Below are positions 17,225 to 25,802 of a stretch of 48,305 nt of DNA, piece by piece. Each line of letters starts with the position of its first letter. Positions within the stretch are counted from its first letter, which is position 1. This DNA comes from DAOQTX01 sp035340715 (lineage in GTDB: Bacteria; Bacteroidota; Bacteroidia; AKYH767-A; OLB10). The position numbers were made by a program, and so were the translations under genes. The DNA is taken from assembly GCA_035340715.1 (NCBI GenBank), contig DAOQTX010000014.1:1-48305 (forward strand), in the 5' to 3' direction. The notes beneath the pieces are model-generated. The model made no database searches, was not told the origin of the DNA, and saw only the letters and a list, made by a program, of their open reading frames with translations.

Positions 17225-17518
17225 TTAGCCTTCTACTTGTTTTAGTTCCATTTTACAAACGGGACAACTGCCAGTTTCTTCGTATTGTTTACCTTTTTCA
17301 CAATCCATTGGGCAAGCGTAATGAGCATGCCCGTGAGCTTCACCTTCAGCGGTTTCGCTTGTTGTTGCTTCATCAGTAGTTGACGCTTCCGTTTGCTCTG
17401 TTGTTTCACCGCTTGTCGCTTGTTCTTCACTAGCTTGCTCTCCACCACATGCGCTGATTAGGAAAACAAAACACAAAACAGACAATAGTTCAATAAGAAT
17501 CAATTTATTCTTTTTCAT
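17225..17518 (-). CDS. Small lipoprotein with heavy-metal-binding-type Cys motif
   Basis: The 97-residue precursor has a lipoprotein signal with lipobox LISAC, so the Cys at about residue 24 would be lipidated. It has a Glu/Thr/Ala-rich linker (about 25-62), a short HGHAH stretch, and a C-terminal YACPMDCEKGKQYEETGSCP-VCKMEL segment. The latter is the CPM-x-n-CPxCxMxL pattern of the heavy-metal-binding domain found on CusB-like and copper-ATPase proteins. This predicts a membrane-attached periplasmic protein binding Cu or a similar soft metal. ATG 17518 is preferred over an ATG 24 bp upstream because it starts the signal peptide cleanly. It follows hppA by 75 bp but has its own -7 box, and hppA is separated by a terminator. 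Confidence 0.8.
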   Translation of the reverse strand: MKKNKLILIELLSVLCFVFLISACGGEQASEEQATSGETTEQTEASTTDEATTSETAEGEAHGHAHYACPMDCEKGKQYEETGSCPVCKMELKQVEG

Positions 17519-17539
17519 AATATTTGAATTGAATTTTAT

Positions 17540-17547
17540 CAAATATA
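17540..17547 (-). promoter_or_regulatory. -7 box for the lipoprotein gene, overlapping the hppA terminator tract
   Basis: TATATTTG on the minus strand matches TAnnTTTG. It lies inside the T-rich tail of the hppA terminator and predicts a leader of about 15 nt. No -33 TTTG is evident. Confidence 0.45.
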
Positions 17548-17574
17548 AAAAAACCCTGCCGAATGGCAGGGTTT
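17543..17574 (-). terminator. Terminator after hppA
   Basis: A perfect 10-bp stem, AAACCCTGCC/GGCAGGGTTT, closes an ATTC loop (plus-strand GAAT, 17561-17564) and is followed on the minus strand by TTTTTATATTTG. It lies 20 bp after the hppA stop. Confidence 0.9.
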
Positions 17575-17593
17575 CATTTTAATTATTTCGAAT

Positions 17594-20062
17594 TTAGGAA
17601 GCACAATGTGTGCAGGTACATCCGCTTTCACAAACACAGTTTTTCTCACAATCGCTCGCAGCACAATGTGAAGCTGCTTTTTCTTTATCCTTGCAACATG
17701 CTTTAGCTTTATTGCAATTTTTTCCTTCTGCTTCGCATTTTGCTTTACATTCTTTAATGTGCTCACATTCAATTCCGGCTTTTGCATCATCGCAACAATC
17801 TACAGCAGTTTTGCAACAAGCATGTATTCCAGCTGGAAATACATCACCTGAAGCGGCATCTGTTTTTTCCAATGTGATCATAGGTGCAAGGATTACAGCA
17901 ACTATCGACATTAACTTAATTAGAATGTTGATGGATGGACCTGAAGTGTCTTTAAAAGGATCACCAACGGTATCACCTACTACAGCAGCTTTGTGTGGCT
18001 CACTGCCTTTGTAATATTTTTGTCCATTAATCTCAACACCTTCTTCAAACATTTTCTTAGCATTATCCCAAGCGCCACCGGCATTGGATTGAAAAATTGC
18101 CATTAATACTCCCGATACAGTTACTCCTGCTAGCAAACCTCCTAATGTTTCGGCTCCACCAAAACCTGGAAAGAATGCAACTAATACAGGTACTAAAACA
18201 GCAAGCAACCCTGGCAGAACCATTTGACGGATCGCAGACTTAGTTGATATCTCAACACACTTTCCATATTCAGCAACACCATCAGCGGCTTCAAAAGTTT
18301 TTCTATCTTCTTCATTCCACTCGCTCAAATCTTTACCATCGTTCTTACGCATTACATCCAATGCTGCTTTTAACTGAGGTATATCTCTGAATTGACGTCT
18401 AACTTCTTCGATCATGCTCATAGCCGCGCGTCCAACTGCGCTCATTGCCATTGCAGAAAATACAAAAGGCAACATAGACCCGATAAACAGACCTGCTATT
18501 ACATTAGCTTTAGAAACATCGATACTCTTTAGATGTGCAGCACTCATAAATGCACCAAATAAGGCAAGTGCTGTTAATGCGGCACTCGCAATGGCAAATC
18601 CTTTTCCGATAGCTGCAGTTGTATTTCCAACCGCATCTAATTTATCGGTACGACCACGAACTTCTTTAGGTAATTCAGACATTTCAGCAATACCCCCTGC
18701 ATTGTCAGAAATAGGACCATAAGCATCAACAGCCAACTGAATTCCTAAGTTTGAAAGCATTCCTACGGCTGCTATGGCAATGCCATAGAGTCCGGCAAAA
18801 TGGAATGCACCTACAATGCAAATTGCAATCAGAATTACTGGAATAGCGGTCGACATCATTCCAACACCAAGACCTGCGATAATATTCGTTGCTGATCCGG
18901 TTCCTGATTGAGTAACTATAGAAATTACCGGTTTCTTTCCTGTGCCAGTATAATATTCAGTAACTAATCCTACAAGCAATCCGGCAACAAGACCGATAAT
19001 GGTTGCCATGAAAACACCGGTGCTGGTAATGGTTCTTTCAATTCCATACAATACATCATTATAGGTCCAAACCTCAGGTAACATCCATTTAATGATAAAC
19101 CATGAAGCTATAATCATAAGAATACTGGAGCCAAATTCACCGGCATTTAGCGCCTTCTGTGGATCACCACCTTCCTTAACTTTTACAAAAAAGGTTCCAA
19201 TGATAGACATTACAATACCTACTGCAGCTAATACTAAGGGTAGAAGCACCGCACTCAGGCCGTTAAAGTTGTCCATGAACCCAGCGCCCATAAATGCTGC
19301 GCCAAGAACCATTGTACCCACAATTGAACCCACATACGATTCAAATAAGTCGGCCCCCATTCCGGCTACATCACCTACGTTATCACCAACGTTGTCGGCA
19401 ATGGTTGCAGGATTTAATGGGTGATCTTCAGGAATACCTGCTTCAACTTTACCAACCAAGTCAGCACCAACATCTGCTGCTTTGGTATAAATTCCACCAC
19501 CAACACGAGCAAATAATGCAATAGAACTTGCACCAAATGAAAACCCGGTTATGATGGTAATTACTTTCGATAAATTCTCATGCGTATCTACTCCAAACAT
19601 ATTGCTGTAAACAATGAACAATGAGCTTAGACCTAATATACCTAAACCTACAACTCCTAAGCCCATAATTGAACCGCCTGCAAAAGCAATTTCTAATGCT
19701 TTTCCTAAACTGGTTCTAGCAGCATTGGTAGTTCTTACGTTTGCTTTAGTTGCAATGCGCATACCGATATATCCGGCTAAGGCCGAACATAAAGCACCCA
19801 TAATGAAAGATACGGCTACTAAGGGAGAAGATGTTTCCGCATCGGCAGTTAGTGCCAGTAAAACCGCTACACACAGAACAAATATTGCAAGAATCTTGTA
19901 TTCAGCTTTTAGGAACGCCAAAGCGCCATCAGCAATGTGCTGAGCGATTTTCTTCATTTTATCAGTTCCAGTATCTTGACGGTCAATCCATCCTGCTTTA
20001 AAAAAGTTATAAATCAGCGCTAAGACGCCAAAAGCGGGGATGATGTAAATAATGTTGTTCAT
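17594..20062 (-). CDS. hppA: K+-dependent membrane-bound pyrophosphatase (H+ or Na+ pump) with Cys-rich C-terminal tail
   Basis: The enzyme couples pyrophosphate hydrolysis to ion export across the inner membrane. The core (about 1-735) has the family's many membrane segments and catalytic loops: KAADVGADLVGKVEAG and DHPLNPATIADNVGDNVGDV (194-232), DAYGPISDNAGG (446-457), GNTTAAIGKG (479-488) and VVGDTVGDPFKDTSGPS (694-710). Alanine after GNTT (residue 483) marks the K+-dependent subfamily. H+ versus Na+ specificity was not resolved. The tail is odd: residues 749-820 hold 17 cysteines, many in CC, CxC or CxxC-like spacing, mixed with Lys, Glu and Ala. Normal homologues end soon after the last membrane segment. 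In known structures the C-terminus faces the periplasm, so the tail would too. The reading frame is intact, with no sign of frameshift. Confidence 0.96.
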   Translation of the reverse strand: MNNIIYIIPAFGVLALIYNFFKAGWIDRQDTGTDKMKKIAQHIADGALAFLKAEYKILAIFVLCVAVLLALTADAETSSPLVAVSFIMGALCSALAGYIGMRIATKANVRTTNAARTSLGKALEIAFAGGSIMGLGVVGLGILGLSSLFIVYSNMFGVDTHENLSKVITIITGFSFGASSIALFARVGGGIYTKAADVGADLVGKVEAGIPEDHPLNPATIADNVGDNVGDVAGMGADLFESYVGSIVGTMVLGAAFMGAGFMDNFNGLSAVLLPLVLAAVGIVMSIIGTFFVKVKEGGDPQKALNAGEFGSSILMIIASWFIIKWMLPEVWTYNDVLYGIERTITSTGVFMATIIGLVAGLLVGLVTEYYTGTGKKPVISIVTQSGTGSATNIIAGLGVGMMSTAIPVILIAICIVGAFHFAGLYGIAIAAVGMLSNLGIQLAVDAYGPISDNAGGIAEMSELPKEVRGRTDKLDAVGNTTAAIGKGFAIASAALTALALFGAFMSAAHLKSIDVSKANVIAGLFIGSMLPFVFSAMAMSAVGRAAMSMIEEVRRQFRDIPQLKAALDVMRKNDGKDLSEWNEEDRKTFEAADGVAEYGKCVEISTKSAIRQMVLPGLLAVLVPVLVAFFPGFGGAETLGGLLAGVTVSGVLMAIFQSNAGGAWDNAKKMFEEGVEINGQKYYKGSEPHKAAVVGDTVGDPFKDTSGPSINILIKLMSIVAVILAPMITLEKTDAASGDVFPAGIHACCKTAVDCCDDAKAGIECEHIKECKAKCEAEGKNCNKAKACCKDKEKAASHCAASDCEKNCVCESGCTCTHCAS

Positions 20063-20103
20063 AATAGGGTATTTATCAATTGTTTGCTTAAAAAATTGGG
20101 CAG

Positions 20104-20111
20104 CAAAGGTA
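20104..20111 (-). promoter_or_regulatory. -7 box for hppA
   Basis: TACCTTTG on the minus strand is followed by CTG. An ATTG about 20 bp upstream may act as the -33 element. The predicted leader is about 35 nt. Confidence 0.5.
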
Positions 20112-20211
20112 AATTTCTATAATCAATATTGCAATGCAATTTTGATAATCATAATCTATGGGAAAACACATTTATATTGTGCTGTTTTTCAGTAGTTTGG
20201 CATAGCTATAA

Positions 20212-20255
20212 TAAATTAAACAGGCTCTCATTAAGTTGAGAGCCTGTTTAATTTA
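20212..20255. terminator. 19-bp perfect hairpin between the response regulator and hppA
   Basis: Arms 20212-20230 and 20237-20255 are exact reverse complements around a 6-nt loop, with a GC-rich core (CAGGCTCTCA) and AT-rich base. It lies 32 bp after the response-regulator stop and upstream of the hppA promoter, so it probably terminates the two-component operon. Confidence 0.8.
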
Positions 20256-20286
20256 ATGAATAAAATATCTACAATGAATCGATACA

Positions 20287-20709
20287 CTAATTTGTGTGCT
20301 TGAATTGACCTTCCAATTGATCCATTTTATGTTTGTCTAATGGTTTGTTCATGAATTGGAATACATAAGGATTTGTATTGGCTTTTTCATGATCATTTGG
20401 ATCCAAAGAGGTAGAAAGCATCATGATTACGCAATTTGATTTTACACAATCGGGTAATTTCGAATACTCTTCTAAAAACCCAAAACCATCTACTTCCGGC
20501 ATTCTAATATCTAAGAAGATATACTTTGGAAGTTCTTCTGGAGTTTCTTCTAAGGATTTTAGATATTCTAAAGCTTTCATAGCCGATTCTTTTAGAACCA
20601 ATTCTTCGGCAAAGTGATACTTCTCGAACATTCGCTTAGCGATATAACGATCTGTTTCGCTGTCATCAATAACTAGAATTTTTTTGAAAAAGGGTTTCTG
20701 TGTACTCAT
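20287..20709 (-). CDS. Single-domain response regulator
   Basis: The 140-residue protein is one CheY-like receiver: acidic pair D15-D16 (VIDDSETDR), phospho-acceptor D67 (IFLDIRMPEVDGFGF), a serine at the switch position (MLSTS) and the lysine of NKPLD. There is no output domain, so it acts by protein contact or as a phosphate shuttle. The IDDSETDRYIAKR start is typical of Rcp1-like regulators paired with multi-PAS kinases. It starts 11 bp after the kinase gene, so the two form an operon. Confidence 0.92.
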   Translation of the reverse strand: MSTQKPFFKKILVIDDSETDRYIAKRMFEKYHFAEELVLKESAMKALEYLKSLEETPEELPKYIFLDIRMPEVDGFGFLEEYSKLPDCVKSNCVIMMLSTSLDPNDHEKANTNPYVFQFMNKPLDKHKMDQLEGQFKHTN

Positions 20710-20720
20710 TTGTTTGTTAT

Positions 20721-22979
20721 TTATTGAGGGATTTTAATTTTAAATGCACTTCCAATACCAGGTTCAGATTCTATGTAAATCTCTCCTGAAAGTTTGGTGA
20801 TAGCTTCTTTAACAATATATAAACCTAAACCTGATCCGACAGAATTTTCGGAAACTCTGAAGAACATATCAAATATTTTGTCTTGCAGTTCGCTGCTAAT
20901 GCCAATTCCGTTATCTCGGACAATAATACCGGTTTCGGTATCCGATAAGTTTAATTCTATATCGACAAATGGGTTTTCTATTTTGGTATTTTGATATCGA
21001 ATAGCGTTCGATATAAGATTGTTGAATATGATACTCATTCTGCTTCGATCCGATACAATCGTATCCAACCCATTGCTTTGAATTCGGATATCCACTTTTC
21101 TGTTGCTACCACCCATGTATTTTAAGTTCTGTGATATTTCTTCAACCAATTCTCTTAAATTGAATTCGCTTCTTTTAATATCCGAACGTGCATTTCTCGA
21201 ATAGTCTAATATATCGGTTATGAATCCATCCAGCTTGTTGATGTTGTTTTGTAGCATATGAAGATGCTCTTGCATGATTTCTTCCGTAGTATCATCTTTT
21301 GCGAGATCTATAATACCTAACATTGAACTGAGTGGGGCTCTCAAGTCGTGCGAAACGCTGTAAACAAATTTATCGAGTTCGTTATTCGATTTTTTCAAAT
21401 CGTTCATTTTTCGAACCAGTTCTTCTTCTGCGGCAACTCTATCGCTAACATCTCTAAAAAATGTTTGAGCTCCTATTACTACACCATCCTTATACATAGG
21501 AACAGAATTGCCTTCTACCGTTATTTTTTTACCCGATTTGGTTTTTAAAATAGTAGTGATGCGTTCCAGTTTTATGCCATTAGAAATATCTCTAAATAAG
21601 GCAGAGCAGAGGTCGTGATCGCTTTCATCTACAATATCAAATATGTTGAGCTGATGTATTTCTTCAGCTGTGTACTCAAGCGTATTTAACCATGAAGTGT
21701 TTACGAATTCAAATTTACCGCTTATGTCAACACTCTGTATTAAGTCATTACTGGATTGAATTATGTTTCTGTATTTCTTTTCATTTTCACTGATTAGAAT
21801 TTCAAATCTTTTTTTATCCGTGATATTGGATGAGACGGATAGATATTCTATGGCTTCACCATGCTCATTTAAAATTGGAACAATAGAAGTGTCGATCCAA
21901 TATTCATTTCCATTTTTGTCTTTGTTTTTAAACTCACCACTCCAACAAGACCCACTGCTTATGGTTTTCCACATAGAGCGAATAAAATCGGTTGAGTGAT
22001 AACCGGAATTCAACAAACGATGAGACTGACCAATCAACTCTTCGGGACTGAATTTGCAAGCACGACAGAAGTTTTCATTAACATACGTAATGTTTCCCTC
22101 TTTATCGGTAATGCAGAACATTAGTGATTGGTCCAAAGCCTTTTTGTAATTGGCTGTTTCTTGAAGACTGTGTTTAAGTGCTCTTGCATTTTCGACTCTT
22201 TGTGTAGCATCTCTTAAAAAACCTTCATGATAGAGTATGTTACCTTGATCATCTTTAACATAAGTGCCTTTGTCTTCCACCCAAATTTCTGTTCCGTCTT
22301 TCCTTTTCAATCGGAAAGTTGAAACTCCATCTAAATCGTACGAGTTATTTGCTTCCTCACGTTCGCTCGACTCGAAATACAGTTGCGATTTAATATCAAT
22401 GGATTTTAATTCTTCGGCACTGGAGTAGCCTAACATTTTTACCAATGCAGGATTTACATCGATAAATTTTCCGCCATGAGTACTTTTATAGTAACCGTCC
22501 TCCATTTGGTTGAAGAGGTTGCGGTATTTATCCTGACTTTGAATCAGTGAAGTTTCAGCTAATTTAATATCTGTTATATCCGCTGTAAAACCATTGATAT
22601 GTTCAATTTTACTTTCACTGTTCACAATCGGATTAAAAGTGCTCTTAACCCATTTTATGGTACCATCATTTAAAACAATTCTATATTCGAGTACCGTTGA
22701 TTCATCTTTTTGTATGTTCAACAGTTCATTTTGTAATGTGGCTCTGTCTTCTTCATGAATAAATGAAAGCCAAAGTTGGTCGTTCTCAATAAAGGCATTG
22801 GCATTTATGATAAAAAAACGGGAACAAGCTTCGGATATATAAATAGTGCTTAATCGAGGATAGCTAATACTGAATATTAGTTCATCAATAGAATTGAAAA
22901 CTTGCTGATAATCCAAATTCAACCCTTTTTGTTCAGCGGTTGAGTACTTTTTTCTTTTTGATTCTTCATTCATGATCAT
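20721..22979 (-). CDS. Multi-PAS sensor histidine kinase
   Basis: The 752-residue protein has no membrane segment. Four PAS domains are visible (about 25-140, 145-265, 275-395 and 398-515), most with a PAC-type ending such as GFTADITDIK, GFLRDAT, SVSSNITDKK and FFRDVSDR. HisKA follows with H544 (SVSHDLRAPLSSM), then a HATPase domain with NNLISNAIRY, VRDNGIGIS and GSGLGLYIV. The third PAS has the CRACKFSPEELIGQ and HSTDFIRSMW features seen in oxygen- or redox-type PAS modules, but no haem or flavin residue can be assigned. The protein is cytoplasmic and its signal is unknown. The start could be M1 or M3. It is cotranscribed with the single-domain regulator. Confidence 0.9.
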   Translation of the reverse strand: MIMNEESKRKKYSTAEQKGLNLDYQQVFNSIDELIFSISYPRLSTIYISEACSRFFIINANAFIENDQLWLSFIHEEDRATLQNELLNIQKDESTVLEYRIVLNDGTIKWVKSTFNPIVNSESKIEHINGFTADITDIKLAETSLIQSQDKYRNLFNQMEDGYYKSTHGGKFIDVNPALVKMLGYSSAEELKSIDIKSQLYFESSEREEANNSYDLDGVSTFRLKRKDGTEIWVEDKGTYVKDDQGNILYHEGFLRDATQRVENARALKHSLQETANYKKALDQSLMFCITDKEGNITYVNENFCRACKFSPEELIGQSHRLLNSGYHSTDFIRSMWKTISSGSCWSGEFKNKDKNGNEYWIDTSIVPILNEHGEAIEYLSVSSNITDKKRFEILISENEKKYRNIIQSSNDLIQSVDISGKFEFVNTSWLNTLEYTAEEIHQLNIFDIVDESDHDLCSALFRDISNGIKLERITTILKTKSGKKITVEGNSVPMYKDGVVIGAQTFFRDVSDRVAAEEELVRKMNDLKKSNNELDKFVYSVSHDLRAPLSSMLGIIDLAKDDTTEEIMQEHLHMLQNNINKLDGFITDILDYSRNARSDIKRSEFNLRELVEEISQNLKYMGGSNRKVDIRIQSNGLDTIVSDRSRMSIIFNNLISNAIRYQNTKIENPFVDIELNLSDTETGIIVRDNGIGISSELQDKIFDMFFRVSENSVGSGLGLYIVKEAITKLSGEIYIESEPGIGSAFKIKIPQ

Positions 22980-23325
22980 ACCAATAAAAACCTCAAAAAA
23001 AACTTAGCTGATTGATTGAATGATTGCCCATAGCCTCTCTCTTTAATGAATAGAAGTTATATGCTCAGCTCTTGTTTTGTTTCAAGAGTTTAATTAATCC
23101 GTCTTTTGTCTATATTCACCCTATGATTCACAAAAGATCAGACTATAACTTCAGCACGATTGTCCACCTCACGGTCACTACAATTGCTTTCACATTGGGG
23201 CAATATGTAAGTCGGTAAACGTAAGGTAGAATGAGGGGGTTACACTTTTGAAGAATTTATTTATTAATATGTTAAACCCTTTAAGTATAAATCGGTCAAA
23301 CCCTTCAAATCAAACTAATATTATT
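22980..23325. other. Intergenic stretch between the divergent PAS kinase and CotH genes
   Basis: The 346 bp should hold both divergent promoters, but no exact TAnnTTTG box was found for either gene. A weak hairpin (CTCTTG/CAAGAG, 23069-23088) is present. A 31-codon ATG-to-TAA frame at 23123-23218 encodes a short peptide with a hydrophobic middle (STIVHLTVTTIAFTLG); it lies in a patch with more G and C than its surroundings. Nothing else was recognised. Confidence 0.5.
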
Positions 23326-25653
23326 ATGAAATTTAGAATTTTACCTATGCTCCTTCTCCTGTGTACGTTGTCAGCAACTGCTCAAGATTTTCCTCATTTT
23401 ATGCAGTTAAGTCCGGATGGAAGAATGATTACAATGGGAAAAAATGACAATCAGGATTTATACAATCAATCGATTATTAGAAATATATATTTGGATTTTC
23501 CTCAAAGCAATTATTGGACCTTATTGACTCAAAACTATCAAAACAAGATTGATTTACCTGCTACGATGACGGTAGATGGAACTGTCTATGATTCAGTAGG
23601 CGTTCGATTTAAAGGGCAAACTTCCTACTCGCAAACGACCAGTTCGCAGAAGAAATCGTTTAATATTTCTACCGATTATGTGCATGATGCCCAGGAACTG
23701 ATGGGATATAAGACATTAAATCTCAACAATTGTTTTCAAGATCCTTCTTTTATGCGTGAAGTGTTTTTTCAGTCACAAATAAAAAGACATGTACCGGTTG
23801 CACAATCCGCTTTTGTCAATTTGTTCATTAATAATCAGAATTGGGGATTGTACCCTAATGTGCAGCAGTTGAATGGAGATTTTTTAAAGGAGTGGTTTTT
23901 ATCTAACGATGGTACCAATTGGAGAGCTGATAAACCTCCTGGTGCTCCGGGTGGCATTGGAATGTGGGGAGATGGTACAGCGGCATTAAATTATTTGGGA
24001 AATGATAGCAATCAATATAAAAACTATTACACATTAAAAAGTACCGACAAAGCACAACCATGGGGCGATTTAATTACAGCATGCCAGCGTTTAGCAAACA
24101 CTAGTAATGTGCAGTTTGATAGCATTCTAAACAACTATTTAGATATCGATAGAGCGTTGTGGTTTTTAGCGAGTGAGATATTGTTCTCGGATGATGATAG
24201 TTATATTTATAAGGGCAAGATGGATTACTATTGCTATTGGGAAAGTGAAACCGGCCGATTAACTCCACAAGAATATGATGGCAACAGTGTCATGGCAAAC
24301 AATCATGTGAATTGGAGTTTGTATTATAATGCTGGTAATGCAAACTATCCTTTATTGGCTCGTTTACTGAGTCATCCTGATTATCGTCAGCGATATTTGG
24401 CTCACATGCGCACACTAATTAGTGAGGTATATGATACTAGCATATCCAATGGAATCATTGAGGGATATTTTAATCAAATAGATTCTTTTGTTCTGGCTGA
24501 TCCGAAAAAACTTTATAGTTATAACTCATTTATACAGGAAAAGAATGCGATTAAAGCATGGGTTCAGAACAGAAAAAACTATTTGTCAAATGATATTGAA
24601 CTGAGTCAAAGTGCTCCAATCATAACAGATGTATCGTATTATACAAACAATGTTCAATGGCAAGTTCCTAATGCAAATGAAGTGGTTACGGTTAAAGCAA
24701 CTGTTACATCGAATCCTGGAGTTTCAAACGTAAAACTCTATTACTGTAATGGATTGGTTGGACGTTTTTATTGGGTGTATATGTATGACGATGGACTGCA
24801 TAATGATGGGGCAGCAGGAGATGGTGTTTATGCAGGAGAAATACCTGCACAGTCGGCAACCAGTTGGATGCGTTATTATGTCGAAGCCATTTCATCAAAC
24901 TTATACAGTACCAGAAGCTATTCACCTGTTGGTGCCGAGCACGATGTTTACGTTTACCAGGTTTTTCCTTCATTGGCTGCAGATACTACAGTTGTTATTA
25001 ATGAGCTGATGGCCATCAATCAAACTACAGCAAGCGATTCATATGGCGAATATGATGATTGGGTTGAATTGCATAATACTTCTACTACTACCATCGACCT
25101 TAGTAATTATTATTTGAGTGACAATGAGTTGAACTTAACTAAGTTTCAATTTCCGATTGGAACAAGTATGTTGCCTGGCGATTATTTAATTATTTGGGCC
25201 GATGAGGATGGTTGGCAAGGACCTTTGCATGCCAATTTTAAGTTGTCTGGCTCTGGCGAGAAACTTTATTTACTGAATGCGAATATGGAGCTATTGGATA
25301 GTATTTCATGGTCTCAACAAATTGCAGATGCAGGTTTTGCTCGCGTACCAAATGGATTTGGTCCATTTGTAATACAAGGCCCTACTTTCAATTATAATAA
25401 TAACCTTACCAATATTCAGGAGGTAGAAGCAATAAACGCAATCTCAATTTTTCCTAATCCCGCAAACGAGTGGTTGAATGTAAGTTTGAAAGGAAATTCT
25501 GAAAGTGAAATAGTACTATTTGATATAAGTGGAAGAGTGGTTCAAACATTTCCTTTTGCTAATGATCTTTTGATCAACACATCAAATTATGAGAATGGAG
25601 TGTATTTTATACGGCACGACAAATCTGCAGCTCGTTTATTAATTCAAAGGTAA
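23326..25653 (+). CDS. Secreted CotH-kinase / lamin-tail-domain protein with T9SS sorting domain
   Basis: The 775-residue precursor has a signal peptide ending ATAQ (1-20). Residues about 45-430 form a CotH-type atypical protein kinase domain (VRFKGQTSY, KKSFNIS, NWGLYPNVQQLNGDF and the acidic PQEYDGN segment). A linker follows with an Ig-like stretch and a DDGLHNDGAAGDGVYAG element. A lamin-tail domain spans about 554-680 (VVINELMAINQT, YDDWVELHNTS, FKLSGSGEKLYLL). A type A sorting domain spans about 706-775 (ISIFPNPANEWL, FDISGRVV, YENGVYFI). It is exported through Sec and T9SS to the surface. The usual WDxD metal motif reads EYD here, so kinase activity is uncertain. ATG 23326 is chosen over an upstream TTG because it starts the signal peptide directly. 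A terminator follows. Confidence 0.88.
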   Translation: MKFRILPMLLLLCTLSATAQDFPHFMQLSPDGRMITMGKNDNQDLYNQSIIRNIYLDFPQSNYWTLLTQNYQNKIDLPATMTVDGTVYDSVGVRFKGQTSYSQTTSSQKKSFNISTDYVHDAQELMGYKTLNLNNCFQDPSFMREVFFQSQIKRHVPVAQSAFVNLFINNQNWGLYPNVQQLNGDFLKEWFLSNDGTNWRADKPPGAPGGIGMWGDGTAALNYLGNDSNQYKNYYTLKSTDKAQPWGDLITACQRLANTSNVQFDSILNNYLDIDRALWFLASEILFSDDDSYIYKGKMDYYCYWESETGRLTPQEYDGNSVMANNHVNWSLYYNAGNANYPLLARLLSHPDYRQRYLAHMRTLISEVYDTSISNGIIEGYFNQIDSFVLADPKKLYSYNSFIQEKNAIKAWVQNRKNYLSNDIELSQSAPIITDVSYYTNNVQWQVPNANEVVTVKATVTSNPGVSNVKLYYCNGLVGRFYWVYMYDDGLHNDGAAGDGVYAGEIPAQSATSWMRYYVEAISSNLYSTRSYSPVGAEHDVYVYQVFPSLAADTTVVINELMAINQTTASDSYGEYDDWVELHNTSTTTIDLSNYYLSDNELNLTKFQFPIGTSMLPGDYLIIWADEDGWQGPLHANFKLSGSGEKLYLLNANMELLDSISWSQQIADAGFARVPNGFGPFVIQGPTFNYNNNLTNIQEVEAINAISIFPNPANEWLNVSLKGNSESEIVLFDISGRVVQTFPFANDLLINTSNYENGVYFIRHDKSAARLLIQR

Positions 25654-25671
25654 AGAGCAACTCTAATCGTA

Positions 25672-25700
25672 AAGGGCCTGCCAATTATTGGCGGGCTCTT
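25672..25700 (+). terminator. Terminator-like hairpin after the CotH gene
   Basis: GCCTGCCAA (25676-25684) pairs with TTGGCGGGC (25688-25696) around a TTA loop, extended outward by AAGG/CTCTT-type pairs. The following T tract is weak (TTGTGCTTT). Confidence 0.6.
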
Positions 25701-25747
25701 GTGCTTTATGCCATATTGATATTCTAAATGCGAAAAAATTTATCTTG

Positions 25748-25763
25748 TGTGATATATGTTACA
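25748..25763 (+). promoter_or_regulatory. CRP/FNR-like operator upstream of the TauE/SafE gene
   Basis: TGTGATATATGTTACA fits TGTGA-N6-TnACn. Its centre is 29.5 bp before a TGATCTTCGCA -7-like element (25784-25794), placing the site near -41.5 as for a class II activator. It lies upstream of the chosen ATG, which argues against the longer reading frame starting at 25728. Confidence 0.55.
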
Positions 25764-25802
25764 AGATTCATTGATCAGAGAATTGATCTTCGCAAAAAAA
25801 GT

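Noticed and set aside
19092..19943. Long plus-strand frames antisense to hppA
   Set aside because: They mirror the repetitive Gly/Ala codons of hppA, have no supporting start signal or family resemblance.
25728..25802. Longer start for the TauE/SafE gene
   Set aside because: The extra 25 residues are not permease-like and cover the CRP-like site and -7 element; ATG 25803 gives the canonical membrane start.
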